Shown piece by piece: positions 9,797-21,185 of a stretch of 64,000 nucleotides of DNA. The notes below the pieces were generated by a model. The model was not told the origin of the DNA. It did no database searches and saw only the letters and a program-made list of their open reading frames with translations. The stretch covers positions 5,681,000 through 5,744,999 of the forward strand of contig NC_091357.1 of the NCBI RefSeq assembly GCF_038502225.1. The letters are read 5' to 3'. The DNA comes from Cherax quadricarinatus (lineage: Eukaryota; Arthropoda; Malacostraca; Decapoda; Parastacidae). The number at the start of each line of letters is the position of its first letter. Positions within the stretch are counted from its first letter, which is position 1. A program made the translations under genes and the position numbers.

Positions 9797-10846
9797 GTTG
9801 ATGCCTTCCTTAAGTTCTGACTGGAAGTTTAGCTGCGTGTTGATGCCTTCCATCCGGTCTGACTGGAAGTTTAGCTGCGTGTTGATGCCTTCCATCCGGT
9901 CTGATTGGAAGTTTACCTGCGTGTTGATGCCTTCCATCCGGTCTGACTGGAAGTTTACCTGCGTGTTGATGCCTTCCATCCGGTCTGACTGGAAGTGTAG
10001 CTGCGTGTTGATGCCTTCCATCCGGTCTGACTGGAAGTGTAGCTGTTTGTTGATGCCTTCCATCCGGTCTGACTGGAAGTGTAGCTGTTTGTTGATGCCT
10101 TCCATCCGGTCTGACTGGAAGTGTAGCTGTTTGTTGATGCCTTCCATCCGGTCTGACTGGAAGTGTAGCTGTTTGTTGATGCCTTCCATCCGGTCTGACT
10201 GGAAGTGTAGCTGTTTGTTGATGCCTTCCATCCGGTCTGACTGGAAGTGTAGCTGTTTGTTGATGCCTTCCATCCGGTCTGACTGGAAGTGTAGCTGTTT
10301 GTTGATGCCTTCCATCCGGTCTGACTGGAAGTGTAGCTGTTTGTTGATGCCTTTCATCCGGTCTGACTGGAAGTGTAGCTGTTTGTTGATGCCTTCCATC
10401 CGGTCTGACTGGAAGTGTAGCTGTTTGTTGATGCCTTCCATCCGGTCTGACTGGAAGTGTAGCTGTTTGTTGATGCCTTTCATCCGGTCTGACTGGAAGT
10501 GTAGCTGTTTGTTGATGCCTTTCATCCGGTCTGACTGGAAGTGTAGCTGTTTGTTGATGCCTTCCATCCGGTCTGACTGGAAGTGTAGCTGTTTGTTGAT
10601 GCCTTCCATCCGGTCTGACTGGAAGTGTAGCTGTTTGTTGATGCCTTCCATCCGGTCTGACTGGAAGTGTAGCTGTTTGTTGATGCCTTTCATCCGGTCT
10701 GACTGGAAGTGTAGCTGTTTGTTGATGCCTTTCATCCGGTCTGACTGGAAGTGTAGCTGTTTGTTGATGCCTTCCATCCGGTCTGACTGGAAGTGTAGCT
10801 GCGTGTTGATGCCTTTCATCAGTTCTGACTGGAAGTGCAGCTTCAT
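9797..10846. repeat. Minisatellite, 42-bp unit, exactly 25 copies
   Basis: Twenty-five head-to-tail 42-bp units fit the interval exactly. The core words are TTGATGCCTTCCATCCGG and TCTGACTGGAAGTG. Units 1 and 25 are the most divergent (AAGTTCTG or CAGTTCTG instead of CCGGTCTG); units 2-5 carry GCGT in place of TTTG. Because 42 is a multiple of 3 and the unit has no stop in one frame on each strand, frames of 368 (minus) and 385 (plus) codons run through it. Unit-to-unit changes alter the encoded residue in those frames, so coding constraint is not supported. Confidence 0.95.
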
Positions 10847-11354
10847 ATTACTGAATGTCTTCTGTATTTTTCAGTATGAGCATCATAGCTGTATTAAATA
10901 TTTGACCTGGCGTATGTAGTGGAATTTTATATATGTTCATTTCATGTACCAAGAATATCATACGAATTTCTCACTTGCCGTATTTGGGCTTAAAGGCTGT
11001 TAATAATATGTTATCTGTAATTACGTAGGCCTCCCCTCACATATCCAACGTTGTAAAGATTTTGTCACTAAAAGTGGATTCTTTCATTGAATCTGTTTTT
11101 CACTCTGTCCTGTTTTTCCATTGCTTGTCTATTATCTATAATAAATTTTATCGTGTGTTTCTCATTCATCTGGCTCAGTTTATCTAAACCAATTTGTAAA
11201 GGTTTAGATTTTGACTTTTGCCGAGTATTTTTGTGTTGCATGGAAATATGTTCCTGGTTATTTGTTGACACCATGCTAGTGACAAGTACTGAAGTATTTT
11301 CTATGAAGTGATCATATCCCTCCGTCCTCTGTTCCTCCGGTGCATACTTTACAC
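10847..11354. other. AT-rich spacer with an unrecognised minus-strand frame
   Basis: A minus-strand frame of about 130 codons (11068-11460) is Lys/Gln-rich and matches no family I know. Its 3' half overlaps the start of LINE-C on the plus strand. It is probably chance or part of an unrecognised element. Confidence 0.3.
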
Positions 11355-11975
11355 ATACCTCGCTCATTTGCTCAGAACTACTAAACACCTCAAATGATGT
11401 AGCAGAAGTTTTGGAAGTAAAGACTGAAAACCAAAACATTGTCATTGTGGTGGTATACAAGCCTCCGGATGCAACTTCCTAGCAATTCCAGGAACAGCTT
11501 TTGAAAATTGACCACTGTCTGGAAAATCTCCCAACTCCTGCCCCAAACATCTTGCTACTGGGAGATTTCAACTTGAGAGACTTAAAATGCAAGAGTGTAG
11601 CAAATAATATTTTAGCAGAGATCACCTCCGGCAGCTCAGATGAAAATTCACACACACACACATGCGCTATTAAATCTCTGCACCAAATTCACCTTAAACA
11701 AGCAAATATTAGAGCCAACAAGATTAGAAAATACGCTGGACCTCATCCTCACTAACAACGACGATCTGATATGTAATATCAGATCAAAGACAACACACTC
11801 AGATCACAACATAAAGGTACAGACATGTATGTGCAGGGCTCCTGACCAGCAAAATGTGATTTCACAAAATGTGTTTTCACAAAATTCAACTTCAGTAACA
11901 ACAACAACATACAATGGGAACAAGTCAACCATGTTCTAAATGAAACAAACTGGAAAGATATCCTAAACAATACCG
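11355..11975 (+). mobile_element. LINE-C: endonuclease-domain remnant
   Basis: Plus-strand reading gives EVLEVKTENQNIVIVVVYKPPD (given here as three blocks: EVLEVKTENQN, IVIVVV, YKPPD), a stop, then NILLLGDFNLRDL (catalytic D-x-N) at about 11550-11590. After a frameshift it gives NTLDLILTNND and HSDHN (Ser/Asp-His motif) near 11805. The linker QWEQVNHVLNETNWKDIL at about 11912-11966 is typical of the segment between endonuclease and reverse transcriptase. The family differs from LINE-A and no RT follows. It is a dead fragment. Confidence 0.75.
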
Positions 11976-12604
11976 GTTACACTATTGTCATCATCACTCG
12001 CTTATGAGTTTCGTGGAATTATCCACAGTAAAGAGAAAGCTAAATAACACTGTCTTTTTCAGCACTCCCAATGTTCGGTCAAGAAAGTCACACGGAGACT
12101 CCATAATACTACGTGATTAGTTCTGCCGCGAATTTCCTGACTCTTATAAGGGAACTAGTCTAACATCTAGTTTCCTGAGATTGCCAGAATGAACAAGAGT
12201 CAAAAACACACTGGTCACTACTGTCCCTTTGTCTTTCAACGATAGGGCGGCAATGCCTTCGTGATAGATACGCTTCATGAGTTCCTTGAAGCATTCTGCC
12301 CCCATCCTGCGGACCCGCACTCGAGTTCCTCCTAAGCACAAAGGAAATGCTGAACTCAGCTTTATATACACTCGTTGCTAGTTTGTGAAACAGTGTTTAA
12401 CACAATAAGGTAGGTTTCTTGTTATTTAGCTGTAGGCTAGAAGTCATAACGTCCCTGACTTGTATACCAAGTGGGGCACAGGTTTTCCCGTAATTTTCCT
12501 GCTATGGGAAAAGAGTAATGACTCGGTTTAACCTCGTAGTGTAATTGATCAAAAATTCTAGGAAGGAAAGGGCGTGCCTCGAGATGCTGTGGTACATCTG
12601 TTAA
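11976..12604. other. Spacer, no gene seen
   Basis: Contains an unrecognised minus-strand 75-codon frame (12144-12371) and ordinary sequence. Confidence 0.35.
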
Positions 12605-12720
12605 ATAACAAAAAAAAAAGGCACAATACCGTGACTGGAACGATACACAGATAACCCGACCGAAACCTCGTCGTAAGCTCCTCTCTTCTATGTGCGGGTT
12701 ATTTGTGTAACATACATCTG
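12605..12720. repeat. Inverted repeat ACACAGATAACCCG ... CGGGTTATTTGTGT
   Basis: Arms at about 12645-12658 and 12698-12712 pair at 13 of 14 positions around a loop of about 40 nt. A poly-A run (12609-12619) precedes a GGCACAATACCGTGACTGG segment. It looks like the end of a dispersed element, type unknown. Confidence 0.45.
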
Positions 12721-12779
12721 TTCTTAATAAAACTGTTGTGGGAGGAAGTAGAGTCTACTAGCCCTTTGAGAGAGGGCTA

Positions 12780-13290
12780 AGTCCGTCATAGAGTTGAGGG
12801 GAGGGGGCTGAGATATACCCCTTTACTGGAGAATTTTCTCCACATAGGCTGGCTCCAGGTGAGAGATGAGTCGTCGTGCTCTGTTCTCTACTCTATCAAG
12901 CAGTCGCCGATGAGAAGGGGGCAGTCACTCCAAGAAAGTGGAGCATACTCAAGGTGAGAGCCTACTTGTGCCTCATACAGAATCTTGAAAACTCTAATGT
13001 CGAGCAGATGCGAGATATGTCGAAATGCTGTAAGCTTCCTGGCCGAATTGTTTGTAAGATTTACAATGTGGTTCTTCATGGTCAGTTTGGAGTCAAATTT
13101 CACCCCAAGGATATCAACTTGGTGCCTAGAGACCATCATCATTTGTGTTTTCTCAGGAGCAAATGTTACTTGTCATCGGTTTCCCCAAACTGATATAGCA
13201 CTTAGCTGGTGATTGATGTAGCTTAGAGCAGCTGGCATTTCCTCTCTTGGATAAGTAGATGCCAGAGTACAGTCCTCGGCATATGCATGG
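12780..13290 (-). mobile_element. LINE-D: RT C-terminal remnant, split by a microsatellite
   Basis: The minus strand reads AYAEDCTLA (degraded YADD box) near 13285-13258, INHQLSAISVWGNR, APEKTQMMMVSR, then ILGVKFDSKLTMKNH near 13115-13070, HLEYAPLSWSDCP near 12965, and after a frameshift LLDRVENRARRLI near 12905-12865. This order is that of a Jockey-type RT palm to thumb. The second catalytic Asp is preserved but the first is changed to Glu, and stops are present. A compound microsatellite adjoins at 13311. Confidence 0.75.
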
Positions 13291-13306
13291 GATTCATTCA
13301 TTCATT

Positions 13307-13520
<214 letters not shown>

Positions 13521-13522
<2 letters not shown>

Positions 13523-14164
13523 GCCACAGGGCCATTATTCCCTCTGATGTAACATGGCAGTACATGGAACCAGAGATATTTTTACCTCTCCCTCCGCCGA
13601 CGATACAAAACCCACTTGCGTAATTGATATTTTTTTATTTTTTTTGTACCTTGGTCGCTTCAGGTTTGAAGCCTATCAACTCCAGAAGGTATTTAAAACT
13701 GCATGTCACCTGTACACCACTAGTCCAGGACATTTAAATATGAAACTTACTGACTGAACTAATTTATAAGCATATATACAGAGATATACATCCCTCCATG
13801 TGTATATACACGTCTGTTTCTTTGTGCATACACATCTTAAGATTTTTTAAAAATATGTGCAATATCAAAAAAATTAGTAATACATGTTGAAATATTGCAT
13901 ATTTCGTCGATTCAGAACGGTTTGAAGCGTTTTCTGACATACTTCAGTTCTTAGATAAAATACGTAAATTATCACACTTTTTATCGAAGTTGCTGCTACA
14001 GGTGCATTTTATGGGAAAAAAATTTGCGGACTTACGGTATAATCCGTCGTTGGTAGTTAGGTCATTCAGTGAAGTAAATACGTGTTAAGTAGGAAGTGAA
14101 AGAATTAGGTGGGAAATGGGTAGCACGTAGATCAGCACCTTGTGATTCCTGAGCGAGGGAGAAC
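13521..14164. other. AT-rich spacer, no gene seen
   Basis: Only short frames. No domain, repeat or RNA gene recognised. Confidence 0.4.
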
Positions 14165-14295
14165 GTTGGCACTATGGCACTACGTTGAGCACTCTGGCAG
14201 TACGTTGAACACCCTGGCACTACGTTGCACCTAGACATTACGTTAAGCAACCTGGCACTACGTTGAGCACTTTGGCACTACATTGAGCACACGTG
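14165..14295. repeat. Short degenerate minisatellite, about 22-bp period
   Basis: Six loose copies around GGCACTACGTTGAGCAC. Confidence 0.8.
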
Positions 14296-14429
14296 GGTTG
14301 CCAGAAGCCCAACAGAAATGACACTTGTTAAAATTAGCAACATCATAAACCAGTAATTCGATCTTGTTAGGATCACCTCTCATAAAATATAAAGGGCAGC
14401 CTTGATATTCTTTGCAAATCGAACTACAT

Positions 14430-14512
14430 GGAGGGTGTTCCGGGGGTCAACGCCCCCGCGGTCCGGTCCTTGACCAGGCCTACTGGTGGATCAAGGACTG
14501 ATCAACCACGTT
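14430..14512 (-). mobile_element. LINE-B family 3'-end fragment
   Basis: Shares GGGGGTCAACGCCCCCG, GACCAGGCCT and GGTGGATCAAGGACTGAT with the 3' UTR of LINE-B at 2780-2850. Only the terminal 80 bp is present, consistent with severe 5' truncation. Confidence 0.65.
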
Positions 14513-14564
14513 CATTTAAGTAACACACATAATTTACACATTGGCATATCTGTTGGGCTTAATT

Positions 14565-14615
14565 TGAGAAGGACCCGCCTAGCATGGCCAGTAGGCCTTG
14601 CTCAGTGGGTCTCGT
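14565..14615. repeat. Dispersed-repeat end with CGCCTAGCATGGCCAGTAGG
   Basis: Matches 36898-36968 (GGACCTGCCTAGTATGGGCC, then AGTAGGCCTGCT). It is probably the 3' end of another retroelement family. Confidence 0.5.
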
Positions 14616-14777
14616 TTTTCACTTGCCTCTACTTGCATTTGTGTTGTGTATGGTAGAGGTGCTGCTGAGAGATAGTAATTGTCAAGTGATAGTAACTGTA
14701 GCTCTGCTGGAAGGTTACCTTTGATGCTGTCGTAGCTGATGACCCTTTAATGGTATACTTGACCATATCCTCATTGT

Positions 14778-17700
14778 CCTACTGAAGTCTGCCACCTCTG
14801 TCTGACACTACTGAAGTCTGCCACCTCTGTCTGACACTACTGAAGTCTGCCACCTCTGTCTGACACTACTGAAGTCTGCCACCTCTGTCTGACACTACTG
14901 AAGTCTGTCACCTCTGTCTGACACTACTGAAGTCTGCCACCTCTGTCTGACACTACTGAAGTCTGCCACCTCTGTCTGACACTACTGAAGTCTGCCACCT
15001 CTGTCTGACACTACTGAAGTCTGCCACCTCTGTCTGACACTACTGAAGTCTGCCACCTCTGTCTGACACTACTGAAGTCTGCCACCTCTGTCTGACACTA
15101 CTGAAGTCTGTCACCTCTGTCTGACACTACTGAAGTCTGCCACCTCTGTCTGACACTACTGAAGTCTGCCACCTCTGTCTGACACTACTGAAGTCTGCCA
15201 CCTCTGTCTGACACTACTGAAGTCTGCCACCTCTGTCTGACACTACTGAAGTCTGTCACCTCTGTCTGACACTACTGAAGTCTGCCACCTCTGTCTGACA
15301 CTACTGAAGTCTGCCACCTCTGTCTGACACTACTGAAGTCTGCCACCTCTGTCTGACACTACTGAAGTCTGTCACCTCTGTCTGACACTACTGAAGTCTG
15401 CCACCTCTGTCTGACACTACTGAAGTCTGTCACCTCTGACACTACTGAAGTCTGCCACCTCTGTCTGACACTACTGAAGTCTGTCACCTCTGTCTGAAAC
15501 TACTGAAGTCTGCCACCTCTGTCTGACACTACTGAAGTCTGTCACCTCTGTCTGACACTACTGAAGTCTGTCACCTCTGTCTGACACTACTGAAGTCTGC
15601 CACCTCTGTCTGACACTACTGAAGTCTGCCACCTCTGTCTGACACTACTGAAGTCTGCCACCTCTGTCTGACACTACTGAAGTCTGCCACCTCTGTCTGA
15701 CACTACTGAAGTCTGCCACCTCTGTCTGACACTACTGAAGTCTGCCACCTCTGTCTGACACTACTGAAGTCTGCCACCTCTGTCTGACACTACTGAAGTC
15801 TGCCACCTCTGTCTGACACTACTGAAGTCTGCCACCTCTGTCTGACACTACTGAAGTCTGCCACCTCTGTCTGACACTACTGAAGTCTGCCACCTCTGTC
15901 TGACACTACTGAAGTCTGCCACCTCTGTCTGACACTACTGAAGTCTGCCACCTCTGTCTGACACTACTGAAGTCTGCCACCTCTGTCTGACACTACTGAA
16001 GTCTGTCACCTCTGTCTGACACTACTGAAGTCTGCCACCTCTGTCTGACACTACTGAAGTCTGCCACCGCTGTCTGACACTACTGAAGTCTGCCACCTCT
16101 GTCTGACACTACTGAAATCTGTCACCTCTGTCTGACACTACTGAAGTCTGCCACCTCTGTCTGACACTACTGAAGTCTGCCACCTCTGTCTGACACTACT
16201 GAAGTCTGCCACCTCTGTCTGACACTACTGAAGTCTGACACTACTGAAGTCTGCCACCTCTGTCTGACACTACTAAAGTCTGACACTACTGAAGTCTGAC
16301 ACTACTGAAGTCTGACACTACTGAAGTCTGCCACCTCTGTCTGACACTACTGAAGTCTGCCACCTCTGTCTGACACTACTGAAGTCTGACACTACTGAAG
16401 TCTGACACTACTGAAGTCTGCCACCTCTGTCTGACACTACTGAAGTCTGACACTACTGAAGTCTGACACTACTGAAGTCTGCCACCTCTGTCTGACACTA
16501 CTGAAGTCTGCCACCTCTGTCTGACACTACTGAAGTCTGCCACCTCTGTCTGACACTACTGAAGTCTGTCACCTCTGTCTGACACTACTGAAGTCTGCCA
16601 CCTCTGTCTGACACTACTGAAGTCTGCCACCTCTGTCTGACACTACTGAAGTCTGCCACCTCTGTCTGACACTACTGAAGTCTGCCACCTCTGTCTGACA
16701 CTAGTGAAGTCTGCCACCTCTGTCTGACACTACTGAAGTCTGCCACCTCTGTCTGACACTACTGAAGTCTGCCACCTCTGTCTGACACTACTGAAGTCTG
16801 CCACCTCTGTCTGACACTACTGAAGTCTGCCACCTCTGTCTGACACTACTGAAGTCTGCCACCTCTGTCTGACACTACTGAAGTCTGCCACCTCTGTCTG
16901 ACACTACTGAAGTCTGCCACCTCTGTCTGACACTACTGAAGTCTGCCACCTCTGACACTACTGAAGTCTGCCACCTCTGTCTGACACTACTGAAGTCTGC
17001 CACCTCTGTCTGACACTACTGAAGTCTGCCACCTCTGTCTGACACTACTGAAGTCTGCCACCTCTGTCTGACACTACTGAAGTCTGCCACCTCTGTCTGA
17101 CACTACTGAAGTCTGCCAGCTCTGACTGACACTACTGAAGTCTGCCACCTCTGTCTGACACTACTGAAGTCTGCCACCTCTGACACTACTGAAGTCTGTC
17201 ACCTCTGTCTGACACTACTGAAGTCTGCCACCTCTGTCTGACACTACTGAAGTCTGCCACCTCTGTCTGACACTACTGAAGTCTGCCACCTCTGTCTGAC
17301 ACTACTGAAGTCTGCCACCTCTGACACTACTGAAGTCTGCCACCTCTGACACTACTGAAGTCTGCCACCTCTGACACTACTGAAGTCTGCCACCTCTGTC
17401 TGACACTACTGAAGTCTGCCACCTCTGTCTGACACTACTGAAGTCTGTCACCTCTGTCTGACACTACTGAAGTCTGTCACCTCTGTCTGACACTACTGAA
17501 GTCTGCCACCTCTGACTGACACTACTGAAGTCTGCCACCTCTGTCTGACACTACTGAAGTCTGCCACCTCTGTCTGACACTACTGAAGTCTGCCACCTCT
17601 GTCTGACACTACTGAAGTCTGCCACCTCTGTCTGACACTACTGAAGTCTGCCACCTCTGTCTGACACTACTGAAGTCTGCCACCTCTGTCTGACACTACT

Positions 17701-18033
17701 GAAGTCTGCCACCTCTGTCTGACCATACTGAAGTCTGCCACCTCTGTCTGACACTACTGAAGTCTGCCACCTCTGTCTGACACTACTGAAGTCTGCCACC
17801 TCTGTCTGACACTACTGAAGTGTGTCACCTCTGTCTGACACTACTGAAGTCTGCCACCTCTGTCTGACACTACTGAAGTCTGCCACCTCTGACTGACACT
17901 ACTGAAGTCTGCCACCTCTGTCTGACACTACTGAAGTCTGCCACCTCTGTCTGACACTACTGAAGTCTGCCACCTCTGTCTGACACTACTGAAGTCTGCC
18001 ACCTCTGTCTGACACTACTGAAGTCTGCCAGCT
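14778..18033. repeat. Large minisatellite, 29-bp unit, about 112 copies
   Basis: The unit is CTGAAGTCTGCCACCTCTG followed by TCTGACACTA. Variants include CTGTC for CTGCC, a 25-bp unit lacking TCTG, and 16-bp units lacking the middle (clustered at 16230-16470). The length is not a multiple of 3 and no long frame crosses it. The short-unit cluster near the centre marks local expansion of deletion variants. Confidence 0.97.
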
Positions 18034-18109
18034 GACATATTTCAACACCTTGTGTGAACTCCCATCATTCGTGATGGAATAAGACAGGGAAACATAGCTA
18101 GCTTTTATT

Positions 18110-18562
18110 CCTACTGTGTAACTATAATACAGACTAGTGTAGCAGCACACTGCTGGTGTTCCCACTGTGTAACTATCATATAGAATAGTGTAGCAGCACA
18201 CTGCTGGTGTTCCCACTGTGTAACTATCATATAGAATAGTGTAGCAGCACACTGCTGGTGTTCCCACTGTGTAACTATCATATAGAATAGTGTAGCAGCA
18301 CACTGCTGGTGTTCCCACTGTGTAACTATCATATAGAATAGTGTAGCAGCACAATGCTGGTGTTCCCACTGTGTAACTATCATATAGAATAGTGTAGCAG
18401 CACACTGCTGGTGTTCCCACTGTGTAACTATCATATAGAATAGTGTAGCAGCACACTGCTGGTGTTCCCACTGTGTAACTATCATATAGAATAGTGTAGC
18501 AGCACACTGCTGGTGTTCCCACTGTGTAACTATCATATAGAATAGTGTAGCAGCACACTGCC
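18110..18562. repeat. Minisatellite, 51-bp unit, about 9 copies
   Basis: Units built on TAGCAGCACACTGCTGGTG and ACTGTGTAACTATCATATAG. The unit is a multiple of 3, so minus-strand frames of 141 and 195 codons cross it. No coding evidence. GCAGCACACTGCTG is itself an interrupted palindrome. Confidence 0.95.
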
Positions 18563-18867
18563 GATGTATCCAATTTTGTTATTGGAAAAAATCAATACAT
18601 ATACTGTAACTGCATGTATGTTCATCCGTTCCAGGTGATCCTCGCTGAGCGACTAAATTTCAATCAATAACCCTGAAATCAAATTAAATTTTAATAAACA
18701 ACTGTCAGTGAATAAAGAGAAGGACGGACCACGGTTCGAGCGCCTCGTCCACCCTTCTGTTTATTCACGAACACTGAAGTTTATAAAACATTTTCATTCA
18801 GGTAATCCTGTTGTTTCTGCCTCCATGGAAATGAAAAAAAAATCGACTGCATTTCAACCCATATATG
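18563..18867. other. Spacer, no gene seen
   Basis: Ordinary sequence. A GGACCACGGTTCGAGCG motif at about 18727 could be a repeat edge. Confidence 0.35.
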
Positions 18868-18952
18868 TGACGGTTTAAACCCATAACCAGTGAGTTCTAA
18901 AACTCTCTGGTCAGTGTACTAACCACTCGCCTACCTGGTTGAGTCATGATGG
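18868..18952 (-). mobile_element. tRNA-like SINE head, degraded
   Basis: On the minus strand the block reads TAGGCGAGTGGTTAG (A-box-like), then a palindromic GAGTTTTAGAACTC, then GGTTATGGGTTTAAACC (decayed B-box region). The spacing is tRNA-like, but the B box lacks the consensus C. It lies beside (TA)n. A tRNA pseudogene is the alternative. Confidence 0.5.
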
Positions 18953-18966
18953 CAACCTATATACAT

Positions 18967-18969
18967 GTA

Positions 18970-19029
<60 letters not shown>
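18967..19029. repeat. (TA)n microsatellite
   Basis: TA run with one CA interruption near its left end. Confidence 0.95.
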
Positions 19030-19032
<3 letters not shown>

Positions 19033-19282
19033 TCTTAATGATTATATTTTACACTATGTAAACAAAAATGGCGATTATTTTTAGTCAGATCAAGAGCTCC
19101 AGCGGTGGGTCGTCATGATATGACTAGACCCGCGTCAGGAAACACTTGTCCTGTTTTCCTGTTCCCTGATGAATGTCACCTAACGTAATCATCGGTCAGG
19201 TCGCCATTTTGTTCTTATGAAGTTAATATCTTAAGTCAGCAGGGATTCAGTTCGATAGTTCTTAATTCCAACATTACCATCT

Positions 19283-19660
19283 AACTTGCCAGTAAGGAGT
19301 GTTGTACCTGCCAGTAAGAAGTGTTGAACCTGCCAGTAAGGAGTGTTGAACCTGCCAGTAAGGAGTGTTGAACCTGCCAGTAAGGAGTGTTGAACCTGCC
19401 AGTAAGGAGTGTTGAACCTGCCAGTAAGGAGTGTTGAACCTGCCAGTAGGAAGTGTTGACCCTGCCGGTAGGAAGTGTTGACCCTGCCGGTAGGAAGTGT
19501 TGAACCTGCCAGTAAGGAGTGTTGAACCTGCCAGTAAGAAGTGTTGAACCTGCCAGTAAGAAGTGTTGAACCTGCCAGTAAGAAGTGTTGAACCTGCCAG
19601 TAAGAAGTGTTGAACCTGCCAGTAAGGAGTGTTGAACCTGCCAGTAAGTAGTGTTGAACC
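19283..19660. repeat. Minisatellite, 22-bp unit, about 17 copies
   Basis: Units of GTTGAACCTGCCAGTAAG plus GAGT or AAGT. A small central block (19450-19500) has CCGGTAGG variants. Frames of 162 and 178 codons cross it on the minus strand by virtue of the missing stop. Confidence 0.95.
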
Positions 19661-20118
19661 TTACCCTTTCTCTTATTTCTCTTGTTTTTTTTATATTCTC
19701 GTTTCTCTTCTTCCTCCAATCTTTCCTCTCTGTTCCTTCTCCAATCTTCCTTTCGTCTCTTCCTCCTCCTCCTCTTTTCTCTGTTTTCCTACCTCCTTTC
19801 TCTTCCTGTCGCCCCATCTTTCTCTTCGTTTCTCACGTTTTTCATCATCCTCCTCGTCTCTCCCATTCTTAATCTTCCTCTTCTCTCTCCTATGTTTTTT
19901 TTCCTCTCTTCCCTTCTTCCTTTTATCTCGTCTCGTGTTTTCCCCATTTTGCCATCTTGTTCCTCGCCTTCCCTCCTCCCCTATTTCCCTCTTCTCTTCT
20001 GTTTCCCCTCATTCGTATCTTCCCTTCTTCCCTCTTTTACCCTCTTTCCTCTCCTCTCCTCTCCTCTCTTCCAATCTTCCATCATCTCTGCTCCTCTCGT
20101 CCCTTCCCCTCCCCCCCA
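19661..20118. repeat. Long polypyrimidine tract
   Basis: About 460 bp of nearly pure C/T on the plus strand (purines are rare) without a regular unit. Such tracts can adopt triplex (H-DNA) structure. Open frames here are Ser/Leu/Pro/Phe low complexity and are not genes. Confidence 0.85.
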
Positions 20119-20204
20119 GGTTGTCAAGGGGTGACACTCACTTTTCCTAAATTAATGTTGATGATAAAGTCATTAATTTTGAGGTTACTGGTGCGACAAA
20201 TTAG

Positions 20205-20410
20205 TAAATTATGCCTTGTGGCACTATGGATGTTTATGTTGATGTCACTTCTGGTATTATTGATATTTTCGTTGATGTCGTTTGTGGTACTATTGATGTT
20301 TTCATTGATGTCACTTGTGGTACTATTGATGTTGATGTCACTTGTGGTACTATTGATGTTGATGTCACTTGTGGTACTATTGATGTTTTCGTTGATGTCA
20401 CTTATGGCAC
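20205..20410. repeat. Minisatellite, 27/33-bp units
   Basis: Units around GATGTCACTTGTGGTACTAT, with or without a six-base TTTTCG/TTTTCA insertion. Confidence 0.85.
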
Positions 20411-20509
20411 TAATATATGGAAACAAAGAATATTGAGGAAATGAAATTCTTTAAGTGCAGAAGCCTCGCATATTTCATAAGAAAAATAGATACTGTAGGA
20501 CCCCGAATT

Positions 20510-21185
20510 ATCCTGGTACTAATACTTCACAGTAGGAATGATAATCACTGGAGCATACCAAGTCATCCTGGTACTAATACTTCATAGTAAGAATGATAAT
20601 CTCTGGAGGATACCAAGTCATCCTGGTACTAATACTTCACAGTAAGAATGATAATCACTGGAGCATACCAAGTCATCCTGGTACTAATACTTCATAGTAA
20701 GAATGATAATCTCTGGAGGATACCAAGTCATCCTGGTACTAATACTTCATAGTAAGAATGATAATCAATGGAGCATACCAAGTCATCCTGGTACTAATAC
20801 TTCATAGTAAGAATGATAATCTCTGGAGGATACCAAGTCATCCTGGTACTAATACTTCACAGTAAGAATGATAATCACTGGAGCATACCAAGTCATCCTG
20901 GTACTAATACTTCATAGTAAGAATGATAATCTCTGGAGGATACCAAGTCATCCTGGTACTAATACTTCATAGTAAGAATGATAATCAATGGAGCATACCA
21001 AGTCATCCTGGTACTAATACTTCATAGTAAGAATGATAATCTCTGGAGGATACAAAGTCATCCTGGTACTAATACTTCACAGTAAGAATGATAATCACTG
21101 GAGGATACCAAGTCATCCTGGTACTAATACTTCACAGTAAGAATTGTAATTACTGGAGGACCCCAAGTCATCCTGGTACTAATAT
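20510..21185. repeat. Minisatellite, 55-bp unit with 220-bp higher-order pattern
   Basis: Twelve units share TCCTGGTACTAATACTTCA and AGTAAGAATGATAATC. They differ at TCACAG/TCATAG, at CACTGG/CTCTGG/CAATGG and at GAGCA/GAGGA. Labelled by these differences the order is A B A B C B A B C B A D, so a four-unit block A-B-C-B is repeated. Confidence 0.9.

Noticed and set aside
9740..10846. 368-codon minus frame of a 14-residue repeat as a possible secreted or structural protein
   Set aside because: No signal peptide. The opposite strand is equally open and unit differences are replacement changes.
11068..11460. 130-codon minus frame, Lys/Gln-rich
   Set aside because: Partly antisense to a recognisable LINE endonuclease fragment, with no known family.
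13521..13545. VPQG-like residues on the plus strand, resembling an RT motif
   Set aside because: The neighbouring LINE-D lies on the minus strand and the four-residue match is not followed by further RT motifs.
14778..18033. CRISPR array
   Set aside because: Direct repeats are contiguous with no unique spacers, and the genome is eukaryotic. The same holds for the other arrays.
19629..20150. Plus frames of 150-173 codons, Ser/Pro/Phe-rich, apparently membrane-like
   Set aside because: Translation of a polypyrimidine tract. Three overlapping frames are open.
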